Of a stretch of DNA of 64,000 nt, positions 39,666 through 50,637 are shown in pieces. The notes under the pieces were generated by a model. That model saw only the letters and a program-made list of their open reading frames with translations. It had not been told where the DNA came from and did not search any database. Position numbers and translations under genes: made by a program. This stretch comes from Collybiopsis luxurians FD-317 M1 (taxonomy: Eukaryota; Basidiomycota; Agaricomycetes; Agaricales; Omphalotaceae): positions 1,106,948 to 1,170,947 of the forward strand of contig KN834752.1 in the NCBI GenBank assembly GCA_000827265.1. The letters are read 5' to 3'. Each line of letters starts with the position of its first letter. Position 1 is the stretch's first letter.

Positions 39666-40030
39666 TTAGTTGGGTTCCGGTCGCTTTGGGCTTAACGGTA
39701 CAGGAGTGACCGCGGGCGGTGTTGTAGCCACAGGTATTGCTTGTGTGTACCGTTCGAAAGATACTTCATGAGAAGGGATGCCTTCGGTTCAGGAACCTTA
39801 ATAAATAGAAGAAATGGGTTTGTCAGGAAACTGGTCAGTTCTCCCTCAGCGTCGTAGCCCTTTTCAGGCGTAACCACACTGTGGCGTGAGCTCTTGCGAG
39901 GCTTGAGCAGCTCCTCCACACCGGTCAAATCAAAACCCACGCAACCGACGGTGAAGTCGGCGGACCAATGTCCGATGGAGGGAGTTATAAGCAGGGGGAA
40001 TGTGTGTACAAAGTGGAGGGTAACTCTCAT
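39666..40030 (-). CDS. small unrecognised protein, one intron inferred
   Basis: The exon from MRVTLHFVHTFPLLITPSIG (40030) runs through DFTVGCVGFDLTGVEELLKP to EKGYDAEGELTS. An inferred intron of about 50 nt (gtttcc...cgaag) then joins in frame to IPSHEVSFERYTQAIPVATT and ends with VTPVPLSPKRPEPN at the stop 39666-39668. The spliced C-terminus looks much more protein-like than reading through. I do not recognise the protein. It starts only 59 bp after the stop of the monooxygenase gene on the same strand, so part of it could instead be that gene's 3' untranslated region. Confidence 0.35.
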
Positions 40031-40088
40031 GCTCCTCCATTTCACAGACCAGGTAGGAGCTTCTAAGTACGTACACCAATGCTTAAAG

Positions 40089-41934
40089 TTACTGCATGGC
40101 TACTCCATTTTCTTGCCACCAGTTGTCAGTCACTTGAGTGATATCGTACTTATACTGAGCATCATCCTCCTTTTGCCGCGATTTTCTGCCATTTTCAACC
40201 ATAGAAAGCACCTCGGGTGGTACGGTCTCGCCCTTTGCCAGGGCAGCAAGGACTTCCATTTCAGCTCGCATCCCTGCATCCCTTGCTCGTTGTGCTGGTC
40301 CATCCGGGAGGTGAAAATAACCTCGGGACTCGGAGGAAAGGCGCTGAGTGGTTGTGGCCCGCTCGAAGCGGATGTTTTCATACGCCTTCAAGAGCAATGG
40401 TATCTGCTCGCGGCGAGTGATATGGGAGAATAACCTGCCCAAACATTCTGCATCTTCAATCTAGAAACCGAACTTTGAGAAAGGTCGATAAGATCGTAGA
40501 AGTTGACATACGGCCATTGCTGCACCCTGCGCTCGATTAGGCTAGAAATTCATTCTCGTTATGCGAAAAAGTTAAACATTCAGAAGAAATTAAATACCAG
40601 CATAGGATGACAGGCGTCTCCTACCAGCGCGACACGGCCTTGAGGATGTACCCAAGTTTTGAGCGGTTCAGAGTCCATCAGCTTATATTTGAGCGTAGTC
40701 GGAGATTTGACCAGGGCGAGCAGGTTCTGCACTCTATCCGAGAATAACTTAAAGAGAAAAGTGAGAAGAGGGGTCTGCCGCTCACCTTGGCTCCCATCCC
40801 CTGAACTGAGCTCTCATTCCTTCCGTATCGCTTTCCGACGTCCAAGAATATTCAGCGCTTTCGTCAGCATCTTCAACAAGTGCCACTACATTCAAGTTTT
40901 TTTGGTTTCTCTACAAAAACGAGTGAGTGTCACGAAGTCCGACCGTCGCAATCAGTCAGAGTCTTACAATGCCATATACCACGAGATGTTTCTGCGGGCC
41001 TGTCCATACCGAGATAGTTGCGCGTTCAACAAGTGGACTCAATTGCGGATCCTTCTTGACATCCTCAGCAGGAAGAACGAAACGATACGCAGAGTCCCCA
41101 GTGTACTGCGCTTCATGAGGCTCGCCAAGCACGATATCGCGAACAATGCTGCGTATGCCATCCGCGCCAATGACCATATCTGCTGTAAGCATTTCACCCG
41201 AGTCCAAAACAACGGCTGGCTCTGACGGATTGACGGAAGCGACTCTACTTCCAGCGCGGTAGTTGATGTGGGGTCTCGCTATGTCATACAGCATGTCGCG
41301 AAGATCTGCTCTCTGTAACACGATGAAGTGTTCACCCACAATATTATTACCCGGGTGATAAAGCTCACATGAAGATGGTAACTGGGCCCTCCGTATCTCT
41401 GTTCCCCCGCGTCCCCACCGATAAAAGAGGCCAGAGTTTCTCCATTCTGGTCTTGGGATATGAGATCCATGAAACCTGAAAGAACGAACGAAAGCGCATA
41501 CATCGATATAGAAATGTGGCTTGCGTTCTGTCATGATGTGCGATCTCCTCAAGTTTGGAAGAGAGACCCCAACGAATAAGGATACGAGATACATCTATGA
41601 ATGAAGATGGATTAATAGAGCGGTCAGATATACTCACTTCGTTTCACCTACTTGCTGCGATTACAATACCCGCACCAACTTCTTTTGGAACGGCGACGGC
41701 CTCAAGTACAGTAACTCTATGACCTGCCGTAGCTAAAGAAAAGGCAACGGCCAAGCCAGCGATTCCCCCTCCAACCTCGAAAAACAAGTGTGCCTTAGAA
41801 AGTCGTATGAGTGCGGAAGGTGACTTACAATCAGGATGTCGAGTTTTAGGACTTGTTGGTGCACCTATGTAGAATCAGTACGTATCAATGACACTATAAC
41901 ATGACGGCGAAGTGAGGATAAAAGTGCTTGCCAT
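40089..41934 (-). CDS. FAD-dependent aromatic monooxygenase (salicylate hydroxylase-like)
   Basis: Group A flavin monooxygenase that hydroxylates aromatic or related small molecules using NAD(P)H and O2. The Rossmann fingerprint LDILIVGGGIAGLAVAFSLA begins a few residues from the N-terminus. RADLRDMLYDIA precedes the DG motif MVIGADGIRSIVRDIV, and the GD motif is GRVALVGDACHPML, followed by PNRAQGAAMAIEDAECLGRL. The C-terminus is VTDNWWQENGVAMQ with a stop at 40089-40091. The start at 41934 is inferred: an ATG-only coding exon would be followed by a GC-AG intron (41865-41931) leading to VHQQVLKLDILI. The substrate cannot be told from sequence. No pathway partners sit beside it. Confidence 0.88.
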
Positions 41935-41986
41935 CAAGTATATGCGTTGGGAAAATGAGGTTCTGGTGGATGGAGCACAGATGGAC

Positions 41987-41994
41987 TTTTTATA
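41987..41994 (-). promoter_or_regulatory. TATA box of the FAD monooxygenase
   Basis: TATAAAAA on the minus strand, about 53 bp upstream of the proposed ATG at 41932-41934. The only ATG shortly downstream is the proposed one. Confidence 0.45.
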
Positions 41995-42099
41995 ACCGGG
42001 ATAGAGCCATTAATATTCCGTTTTTCCTTGCATTCTAGAAGATCAAATCAATTGTGGTCATTTCTGCTTATCATTTCGTAGCGTCTGGTTAGAGGCTGT

Positions 42100-43419
42100 C
42101 GAAATTGAGTTACATACGGATATATCACAAGGCAACGTTAGTCCACGGCAGGGTCCGGTGTTAAGAATTCAATGAACGCGGTCGACATCACACCACCGAT
42201 GATCATAGTTCTTGAACCTATAGTACTTAAGACTCAGAGTAAAACATTAAGTCCACACTGGTTTACTCACCGGTAGTTGTGATCAAAATTGAAGGTAATC
42301 TCAACCTCATCCAACCTGTTTTCTACCAACTGCGAGTTTACGGATGCATTCTTCGACGAGAATTGAAAACGAGGATCATCCTTGGTACCAGTCCGTTCCA
42401 GGTGGACCTCAATGAAAAGCACCATACTCCTTTTATACACTAGTAGCTGCACTGTAACCACTTATAACAATCTCAAGGAGCCAACAGCACATATCAGCAG
42501 CTAAAATCCCCTACAAATTCGTCACAGTCAATTCATCACGACCAACTCCATAATCGATGAAGGTCTGTAGCCACTTTTTAGCCAATACTAGAAGTAGTTG
42601 GACAGCCTCCCAGTTGCTTTCTTGTACATCACGCCCATGTTGGGACGGAAAATCGAGATACTACAGCGACACCGCGTCTCGGGAAACGTGATCCGATGGC
42701 GCAATCAACCTCCCTTTTGGTACCGTAACGGTCTGTCGTATTGTTCAGGGAGCTGCACTCCCTCGTAGTAAGGGGTAAGGTGAGCACCTCTAGTCGCTTA
42801 ACGCAGCCCAATGAGTGGAAGAGCCAGTCTACATAATACGCACCTTTGGAGAAAGATAGGCTTTACAGGAATGCAACCTTCCGAGTGCCAGTGGTGACTT
42901 TGGGGTATAGACCATATGGCAGGCGTAAGGAACAGCTGTCAATGGTTGGTTTAATGGTAAAAGTTCGACAGCTCTTCGTGATATTTCAGCGTCAATCCGG
43001 GTTCACACCGGATGAAGAGTTACAGTCAAGCAAAGTTCAGAATAAAATTAAAATTGGGCTAATTTGAAAATGACACACGTAAGCAAACCGATCAGACGGA
43101 AAGTAAAGGTCAAAGCTGATTTTATCAATTCTGGCGCGCTCGAGCAGTATTATCTTATGCCGGATGCAGGTCCCGCCGCTGGGGAAATGGTGTAAAGATC
43201 TATAATGTCATCCCGCTGCCTTCTTCATGTCCGAGATTTATCCGAGAACCTCGTCTCATGAACCGCGAAATGAGTTATCTAATTGACCAAAGATGTTTTT
43301 CTACAAATAAATTTCACCGACATAAGTAAGAGGGTAAGTGCAAAAGGTTACAGAGTGCTTTAGAAACCAGAACCAGGCGTTTATTGGTCCCTGACTAGAC
43401 ATACGGTATATCCAATCTA
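42100..43419. other. intergenic, no supported gene
   Basis: Upstream of the monooxygenase and downstream of the MADS gene. A minus-strand frame at 42267-42461 can be spliced to a second short exon ending near 42168, but the only TATA-like site is 6 nt before its ATG, so I do not annotate it. A tRNA-like hairpin lies at 42972-43019 (see findings). Confidence 0.45.
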
Positions 43420-45283
43420 TCATGTTCCGACGTCTTTCTCTTGTTTTACAGAAATACCCAGTCCACTTGGAACGTTATTCCCACCCGAGGCAGACGGATC
43501 GTTTTCACCAGATCCCGAAGAGCTCAATCGAGATCTTCTGACTCCATCACTTACTGCGGCCACGCTTCGAGTGAACGGTGAGTTCATGGAGCTCCGCGAA
43601 GTAGGTCCGCGCTCCCAAGGCACAGATTCTGAACTTCGTCTTCCAATAGCATCAGAAACATTTGTGATGCTGTGTGTCCCGTGTGTGGGGCTGTTAGATA
43701 GAAAATCTAGCCATGTGTTCTCGTTCGCCGGCGTGGAGCTCTGGGTATTGTCTAAGAAGAGAACAACTGAGAAAGGTCATAGCGAATACAAGATTGACCT
43801 TACTGGATACTGTATCATTCGAACTATACCCGGGATTTCCATTGTCGGGCCAATCTACACTGCTACTCAGATGGACGTTGGATCCCGAGGTAGCCGGGGC
43901 GCGACTGCGCGGTTCTCCATCCAGATATTTGTTGAAGCCTTCGCCGCTGGCTGATCCTCCTCCCGAGCCCATACTGTGCCTGATGACTGGAGTGTACAAC
44001 GCAGCATCATACGCCGTACTTCGCGGGGGGTAGCTAGGTGTTCCACTGCTACCGTTACGAGAGTCTCTTGTCAGAGGAGCCGGAGTTGTCGCAAACGGGG
44101 TGTCTGGATGGAATGTCGTCGGTGTTGTTGTTGTACCAGAAAGGAAACCGTTATAATTGCTTTGCCCATGTTGAGCTCGACCAGTGAAGGTTGGACTGGT
44201 GGGCGAAATATTGTAACTGTCCCTTGCACTTCGATCACTGCTGAGAGAGGTGGCTACATAATAAGACCAGCGTAAGTACGAGTTGAGTGGTAATAATTTC
44301 AGAGGAAATTTTACATACTCCCTGCAAACCTTGCCCTTTTATTCGGTGGTAATTGGTTGTGGATATGACTTCGGTCGGAAGAAACTGGTACAGTGGAGTT
44401 CATTCCGTGGACTGACATAGGTGCTACGTTGTAGCTCAGCTACCGGGAAATGAGAGTCGAAGAGCAAGAAACAAAATGGTTCCATACATTGATATCGAGT
44501 GAGATATCCTCTGGTTTTATATGCCCGTCGTTGCGTCGCTTGACACCCCTGCGTGAATCGTCCTCGTCGTCCAGTTCCTCGTCATCGCCTTCGCCAAAGT
44601 CCTCAAACTTCGGGTTGGGCAATCCAGAAAAATCAGCCGGCCCTCGAGTGTCTTTCTCGCCGTCATGCTGAGGCAATTATATTTTTGTTAGTCTCCATAG
44701 ACGATGCCTGACCAGACACATACTCGTAGATGTCGTTGCACTATGTCGTGGACGTCAGAAGAGCAGTACTGGTAGAGCTTCACGTGGTGTCCCGGTTTTT
44801 CTTCTAGGAATATGTGAGTCTAATAAATCAAACAAACAACCCAGACCATACCAAAGATAATGACAGCAACGTCGACACTGCAGAGCACTCCGAGCTCATA
44901 TGCTTTCTTAAAAAGACCGTGTTTTCTCTAAAATAAGGTCAGGTAAACTGTGGCGGAGTAACAACGCGTCGCGATAATTTTATCGCTCGAAGCGGCCACA
45001 AAAATAGGCAGGGCGTACCTTTAAAAAGGTTACCGAACCTGCATATTTCGAAGGGACGAGTTAGTGAGTTGCATTTGATAGAATGTGCCGACGTACGGTT
45101 ACGCTCATGCTAAGTATAAGCACGAATAAGAACCATCAGCGAGTCCAGTGAGATAAAAATGGTAGTGACCAAAGTTGAATGCGGCGACAATAAAATGACG
45201 AATTCATGTTTTAGTAGAAGCTTAGTGCAATCGGGCGACACACTAACCGTGATCGGTTGGATTTCGATTTTTCTTCTGCCCAT
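43420..45283 (-). CDS. MADS-box transcription factor (MEF2/Rlm1 type)
   Basis: DNA-binding regulator; Rlm1-type factors act under the cell-wall integrity MAP kinase in yeasts. The MADS domain must be assembled from four exons: 45248-45283 ([12 protein letters not shown]), a 13-nt exon 45097-45109 (HERN plus one base), a 20-nt exon 45019-45038 (RSVTFLK), and an exon beginning at 44927 ([20 protein letters not shown]). The result is a complete MEF2-like domain with the invariant [11 protein letters not shown] core. Next come [19 protein letters not shown] and an acidic segment [21 protein letters not shown] long Ser/Pro/Gly-rich region then runs to the stop at 43420. Assignment to type II MADS is firm; the pathway is inferred from relatives. 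Confidence 0.9.
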
Positions 45284-48200
45284 TTTCCAAAGTGATGAAG
45301 AATCGAGATGGGTGCGGAGAACAAGTGAAAGGCTTCAAGAACGTCCTCTTTTTGCATTAGTGAGTGATGTTCGGCATGAAAACCAAAAACTTATGCCGAA
45401 GATATCCTCTTAACGGCGCGTTCCCATGCATTAAACTCTTCGTGCCCGCTCAGGTCTTCCGGAAAATCCTGCTATAGAAACCTGACTTGATAAAAAACCC
45501 GTGGAACCATCGTTTGAATTCTATAGTACGAATAGCTGCCGTCATTTCTTCGACAATAGGTTTACCTCGCATCTGCCGACAGCGAAATCTCCTGCCCAAG
45601 GAATCAGATTGTTGCAATCTTCACTTTGAACCTCTGTCAAGTTTGCTCGATTTAAATCCGATTTGTATATTTTCCATCGGAGCAGAGCATCGCAATATCC
45701 TTGAGAGTTTGAATCCCCGATTCACCTCCCGAGATGCCGATGTTTTCAATCATTTTAATTCTTAATTTCGTAGTTTGAAGGCATAAACAGTTTCCACCCC
45801 TAGCTTCTGCGCGTGCTTAACGTTCAATATTCCGGCCCATTTGGTGACCTGTCTGCCGTCATGATTGTCTTCCCAGCTGCATTGTTTGCCTCACGTCACT
45901 TCCATAAGACCCATCGTCGAATACGAGCATCTCCTTCCAAAGTAGGAGATGCCTTTTCTGAAGAAGGTTGCCACATCACTGACTCTTTGCGCTCTCTTCG
46001 ACGGTCAGTGCTCACATGCACTCCTTAACATCTTAGTTTGTGCAGATCTTCCCATCTCCCCTCTCACTCATTTTATCACCCTCTTTCTTGGCTGATCTTC
46101 CCTGGTCTATTTCTGACCAATCTCTCAAAATACTTGTCCTCCGTTTGACTTTGTGATCCCGAGCTCGAGAAGTATTGCATGGTCCGGAAAGCCGGGGAAC
46201 TTCGAATGTACGGGGTATGTCCGGAGCCCCCTCGCTGAACGCACATTGGTTCGTAATCACCGTTCACACGTCAACTGAATGATACTAGCGTAGGGAGGTG
46301 ATCGTTTTCCACATAGTCACTTCCGTATATGCGTCAAATATATACTCAAATTGAAAGACAAGATCTTTTCTGTTTCCTTTTGCGGCCTTAGGGAGAAAAA
46401 TCTTAGAAATCCGTAGAGTATGAGGCGATATCATTACAGGGATGTAGCAGATCATCGTCAGTGATGTAGGGATTGCATCATTGAACCCTTAGGGCTACAT
46501 AGCCCGGAAACGGGGTGACAAGCTCGAAGCAACAGATTGTTTACATTCAGTCAACTAATTGTCTTCCGGGTTTTTTTGCGCGCCTGGTCGTAACCTCAAC
46601 TCTGATTGATTATCTAGGCTCAGGGTACCATGTTTTATGAATTCGCGGCTTTCCGAAGGTTCTCGGAAGCTTTAAAGATTTTCTGCTGTGATTTGTAACT
46701 TTGAGCAATGTGTCTCATATCTCGGTCTATCGAATATCACCTTTGAGGCTACCTTACCTTAATTCTATGTTTCAAGTCGGACCGGGTTGTCTCTAAAGCA
46801 GAAATACAATGGTTCGACTTTCTGATGGAATTCAAAGCAAAACACTCCAGCAGGGATTAATTGAAGGAAAGTTTTATAAAACTGTAACATCTGAATATGA
46901 TGTTGTTCCGTACCTTGTCAAGATATTCGTAGGTCAAGTAGTACTGCCCTTGCATTGGAAAAGCGTTAAGCTGTGGCATTCTCATCCGTAGAGCAAAGCT
47001 GTAAGTTCCTCAATATACCAGGCACCCTTCCCGGCGGGTCCATGCAGCAGAAAATGTAACCGTACTATGGGCCACAGCGTCAGGCGATCTTTGGCATGTG
47101 GAGTCGGTTAGTTCTTCACGGCCTAAGCGGATAAAAGACGAAAACTTCAAGATCGTTGAATGAGGAGATTTACGATGGAGCCAATCCAGCGGTAGCAGAA
47201 TTTTTTTTGTTTTCAATCAAATCAGGCAACGGTATAGAGTTATAGCTGTTTGTTAATTATTATGCCTTAATGAAAATTCTCTGATGCGAAGAATGATGAA
47301 GAGTGCAGGCACTGTTCTCATACGTGAATGTGAAACACCTAACGATTTTTCTCCGAGTCCTTGCTGAGTTCAAGATTGCTACATAGACATAACTGCCTTT
47401 CATGTTCCTTTCTTGGTCTTTCGCGTTTGCAATGGCAGGGAACTAGTAAATAACATACCGCCAGAACGCGTGCAGAGTTGCAGGTGGGCAGCATATGCAG
47501 CGGCACCCATTGAGCCAAGTAACAAAGCAGGCACGGAAGGTCAGCAAGTAGGAGTGTGAGTAAAAAAACTGGGGCATAGGCTCATTGGCGGGATAACTGA
47601 ACTTCAAAACATGTTCGTAGCTCGAGTGGAGATTCGGTCTTGAACTTTACTGTCAAACGACCTTCGATATCTCGGTGGGTTGAATGTCGTGCAGTCATAA
47701 GTATATGGGGCAGTCTGAAGGATAGCGTAAGTGCCAGTGGGTAATTTTCAGTCCGTATATGAGGTGCATGAGCTCTGGGATGATAGCATGCACTACAAAT
47801 TATTTATCTAGAGTGTTGAGCTCATATACTGGTCCTCGAGAAGATGCAGGCAAAGAAAGAGAGGCCAATGGTATTTTTTTTCTTTCTTTGCTAATTTTTC
47901 TCTTTGTTGACGACAGCTCCGATGAGGTACAAAAAATGTTCGCGAGTGCTGCAAGTTTCGGACATGTTCGTTTCGACTACTGCTTGAGCAAAAACTGTTT
48001 GAACGACGGGGGAGACAGGATTCGTGCACAAAACCAATGCAAAGTGAAGGAAGATCCTGAATTCCGCGGCGCATGAGAATACTATCTGACTGGCTGAAAT
48101 TCGGACAGGTAACCACAAGTTATCACAGAGAACTGCAGCAAACCGAGTAAAAGGATCGTAAAATTCCTCAAAATCTGCCACAACGAAATATAATCATAGT

Positions 48201-48766
48201 GGGAGGTCGACACTCTTTCTTCAGGGGAGGAAGAAAAATGCCGACGCACGTTCTCGCCCTAGCGGCCTTGGTTATGGGAGGGTGGGGGGTGGATCTAGAC
48301 AAGAACGCTCAAGGTTCGAAGCCTGTGAGGCCCTCTTCCGAGATGTTCGTAGAGAACGTTGGTAATCATACATTCTAAAAAGGAAAACAGCTTAGTACGA
48401 TGACATACCACACGAAAAATTGCAAATCAGTTCCACAGACGTTATTGAAACACTCGAGGTATGGGATTGAGCGATGGAACACTATCGGAGGCTTTTCCAT
48501 TCACTTCCCATCTGTATCGATATCTGCTCGCGGGTGAGTACAAACATGACAGAACAATCAAAAAGCATTGAGAACAGATGGAAGCAGATAAGAGACACAC
48601 CGAAGTCAGTAGAAGTTGAGTTTAACAGCTCGAACGACCTACTAAGGAGCCTCACGCTGGGATTTTCAGAGAGATCCAAAAAACCACGTAAATAAATTGA
48701 AGCCGGCAAAATCCGGACTTACGATTGTTGATGAGAATCGCGGTTCTGCTGTAACGTTGTCGAAAT
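45284..48766. other. long gene-poor stretch between divergent genes
   Basis: About 3.5 kb between the starts of the MADS gene (-) and the 48.8 kb gene (+). Open frames are short and overlap on both strands, without family resemblance. The longest protein-like piece is a minus-strand frame at 47891-48181 beginning ADFEEFYDPFTRFAAV, without an ATG. The stretch may be extended regulatory DNA, noncoding transcripts or a decayed gene. Confidence 0.5.
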
Positions 48767-50499
48767 ATGTCGGATCCCAGGATACAGCAGAGAACCCGAC
48801 TACCAAAATCCTACACCGACCAGCAACTTGCATTTTTGAAAAGGTATCAAGTCGACATTCGCCTTCTAATTTGTGATCTGACATCTTTGCTCTCTTTCTC
48901 TCTCTTGAACACTTCCGTGTTCTCAGCCATTTGCCAGAATTTGAACGTCGAACACAGTCTGGAGTACGAGGAGATGCTAAGAAGTTCGCGTTGGAAAAAG
49001 CCGCAGATTTCATCGCTACCTTCGGTCTGCCCAACGAACTCGTTCATGTGGAAGAGGCGGAACCGAGGTTCAAAGAGGTGAGTCTGCAGCGCTTATATGA
49101 GATTCCGAAGCCAATTTAATGGTCAAAAGCAAATTTATAATTTTTTCAAAAATTTCATCGGTATGGATTGGTTATACTGATTCTAATTCGAGTTCCATAA
49201 TCAATGTTATCGGCAGGAAGGCAAAGAAGGAAGCTGGAGGGTCGACCGAGGTCCATGAAAAAAGCTTTGGAAAAAGGCAAGAGGATGTGGGACTCTTATA
49301 TCTGCCTAATCTCACATCTGCCTGTGAGCTCAGGTACCGCCGCCATTGCAGGTGGTGCTCCGAATAATGCTCTCAATAACAGCTGGAATACGGTGAATGT
49401 TACCACTCCGCCAGTCATGCCATATGTTACGACGCCTGGAACTTCTACCACTGCGAGTCCAACTCAGGCGACCTTACTTTCACCGATTCAATACTCAGGC
49501 GTACATCGTAGTTCTAGTATTGCTCCCATGTCGACGCACCAGCAGTCGCACAGCCAGCCGTCACCGCGGCAACACCATTCGTCTCTAGAACTAGCGGTCA
49601 ATCTCCAGATTACTATAGATACTCTCAAGAATTCCTTTATACAAGGAATCGACGCCTCAAGTCTGGCCTCGATGATTCAATCTTTTGTAATGTCCAACCC
49701 ATCCACCACTCCGCTAACGCCAGTCGTCAATTCTCTATTTGAAGCTGTGACTGCAGAGTTGAGCTTTAGTAGAGACCCCCGTGCTTGTCTACGAAGATTT
49801 CTGGATGCATCCACTCGGTTTCCTCCGTCCATTGTCCATGCTGGCGTTTCGGGTCCTCTGGCTGGTCCCAGAGCACTTACGATGATGATACGGAAGAACT
49901 CAATTTTCTCAAGTCCATCTTCCGCGTGCTCGACCACTGCTGCAACAGCTCCTTCCTTTTCAATCGCTGACGAAATGCAGCGGTTAGCTAATGACCGACA
50001 ACGGAAGAAGGACCACATCCAATGGGCTCGTATACATGCTGCAGGTAATAAGCCTGATGATCTATTTCGGGATTGGTTCACTCAAAATAACTTCTAGCAC
50101 TCGAACTGGGTATGCTGAACATGGGAATGGGACATTCAGGCCATACAGAAGGTAGCGGATACTCGTACGCCATGAGCAGAGCTTTCTCCGAAATGATGGC
50201 TCGCGATGCGGTGTGGGAGGAGGACGAATGCGAATGGACTGCCGGCGCCTATGTTCTGAGAGCCGTCATAAGGACTGCAATGCGAGGCGACCAGAGGAAA
50301 AGGGATGAATACGAGGAACTGCTGGTACGGTACGAGAATCGGTGGAAAGAAATTAAAGACGAGACACGACAAGCTATGGTCGCAGTGAGCATGCTCTCCT
50401 TGCCAGCTTCCCTTGACCTCATACCTTTCACTCGTCCAGGAAGTTCTTCTCGGTGCCAAGGAAGACCTTGCCCAATTGGGTGGTGTATTACATGATTAA
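48767..50499 (+). CDS. conserved-looking protein of unknown function
   Basis: I do not recognise the family. Start MSDPRIQQRTRLPKSYTDQQ at 48767; an 83-nt intron then joins LAFLK to RHLPEFERRTQSGVRGDAKK, giving a helical N-terminal module (FALEKAADFIATFGLPNELV). After the next intron comes a basic segment, RRKLEGRPRSMKKALEKGKR. A Thr/Ser/Pro-rich linker follows, then a helical region (LELAVNLQITIDTLKNSFIQ). At about 50044 an intron joins RIHAA to ALELGMLNMGMGHSGHTEGS and WEEDECEWTAGAYVLRAVIR. The last exon gives EVLLGAKEDLAQLGGVLHD with a stop at 50497-50499. The basic module plus a structured C-terminus suggests a nuclear protein. No catalytic motif is visible. Confidence 0.75.
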
Positions 50500-50637
50500 G
50501 AATAGGCGTTTTTATTTTTGTGGTCTTTGTTGTGCTATGTATCTGTCTGCTGTTACCGTTTTGTTGTAGTGCGCTGTATTATTATGTTTGAAGTAGGTAT
50601 AATATGATAGCATGTACTTGGTGTAGCTTCAGAATAC

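Noticed and set aside
42168..42461. Small spliced minus-strand frame ending FKNYDHRWCDVDRVH
   Set aside because: The frame-preserving intron is attractive, but the only TATA-like site is 6 nt before the ATG and no homologue is recalled.
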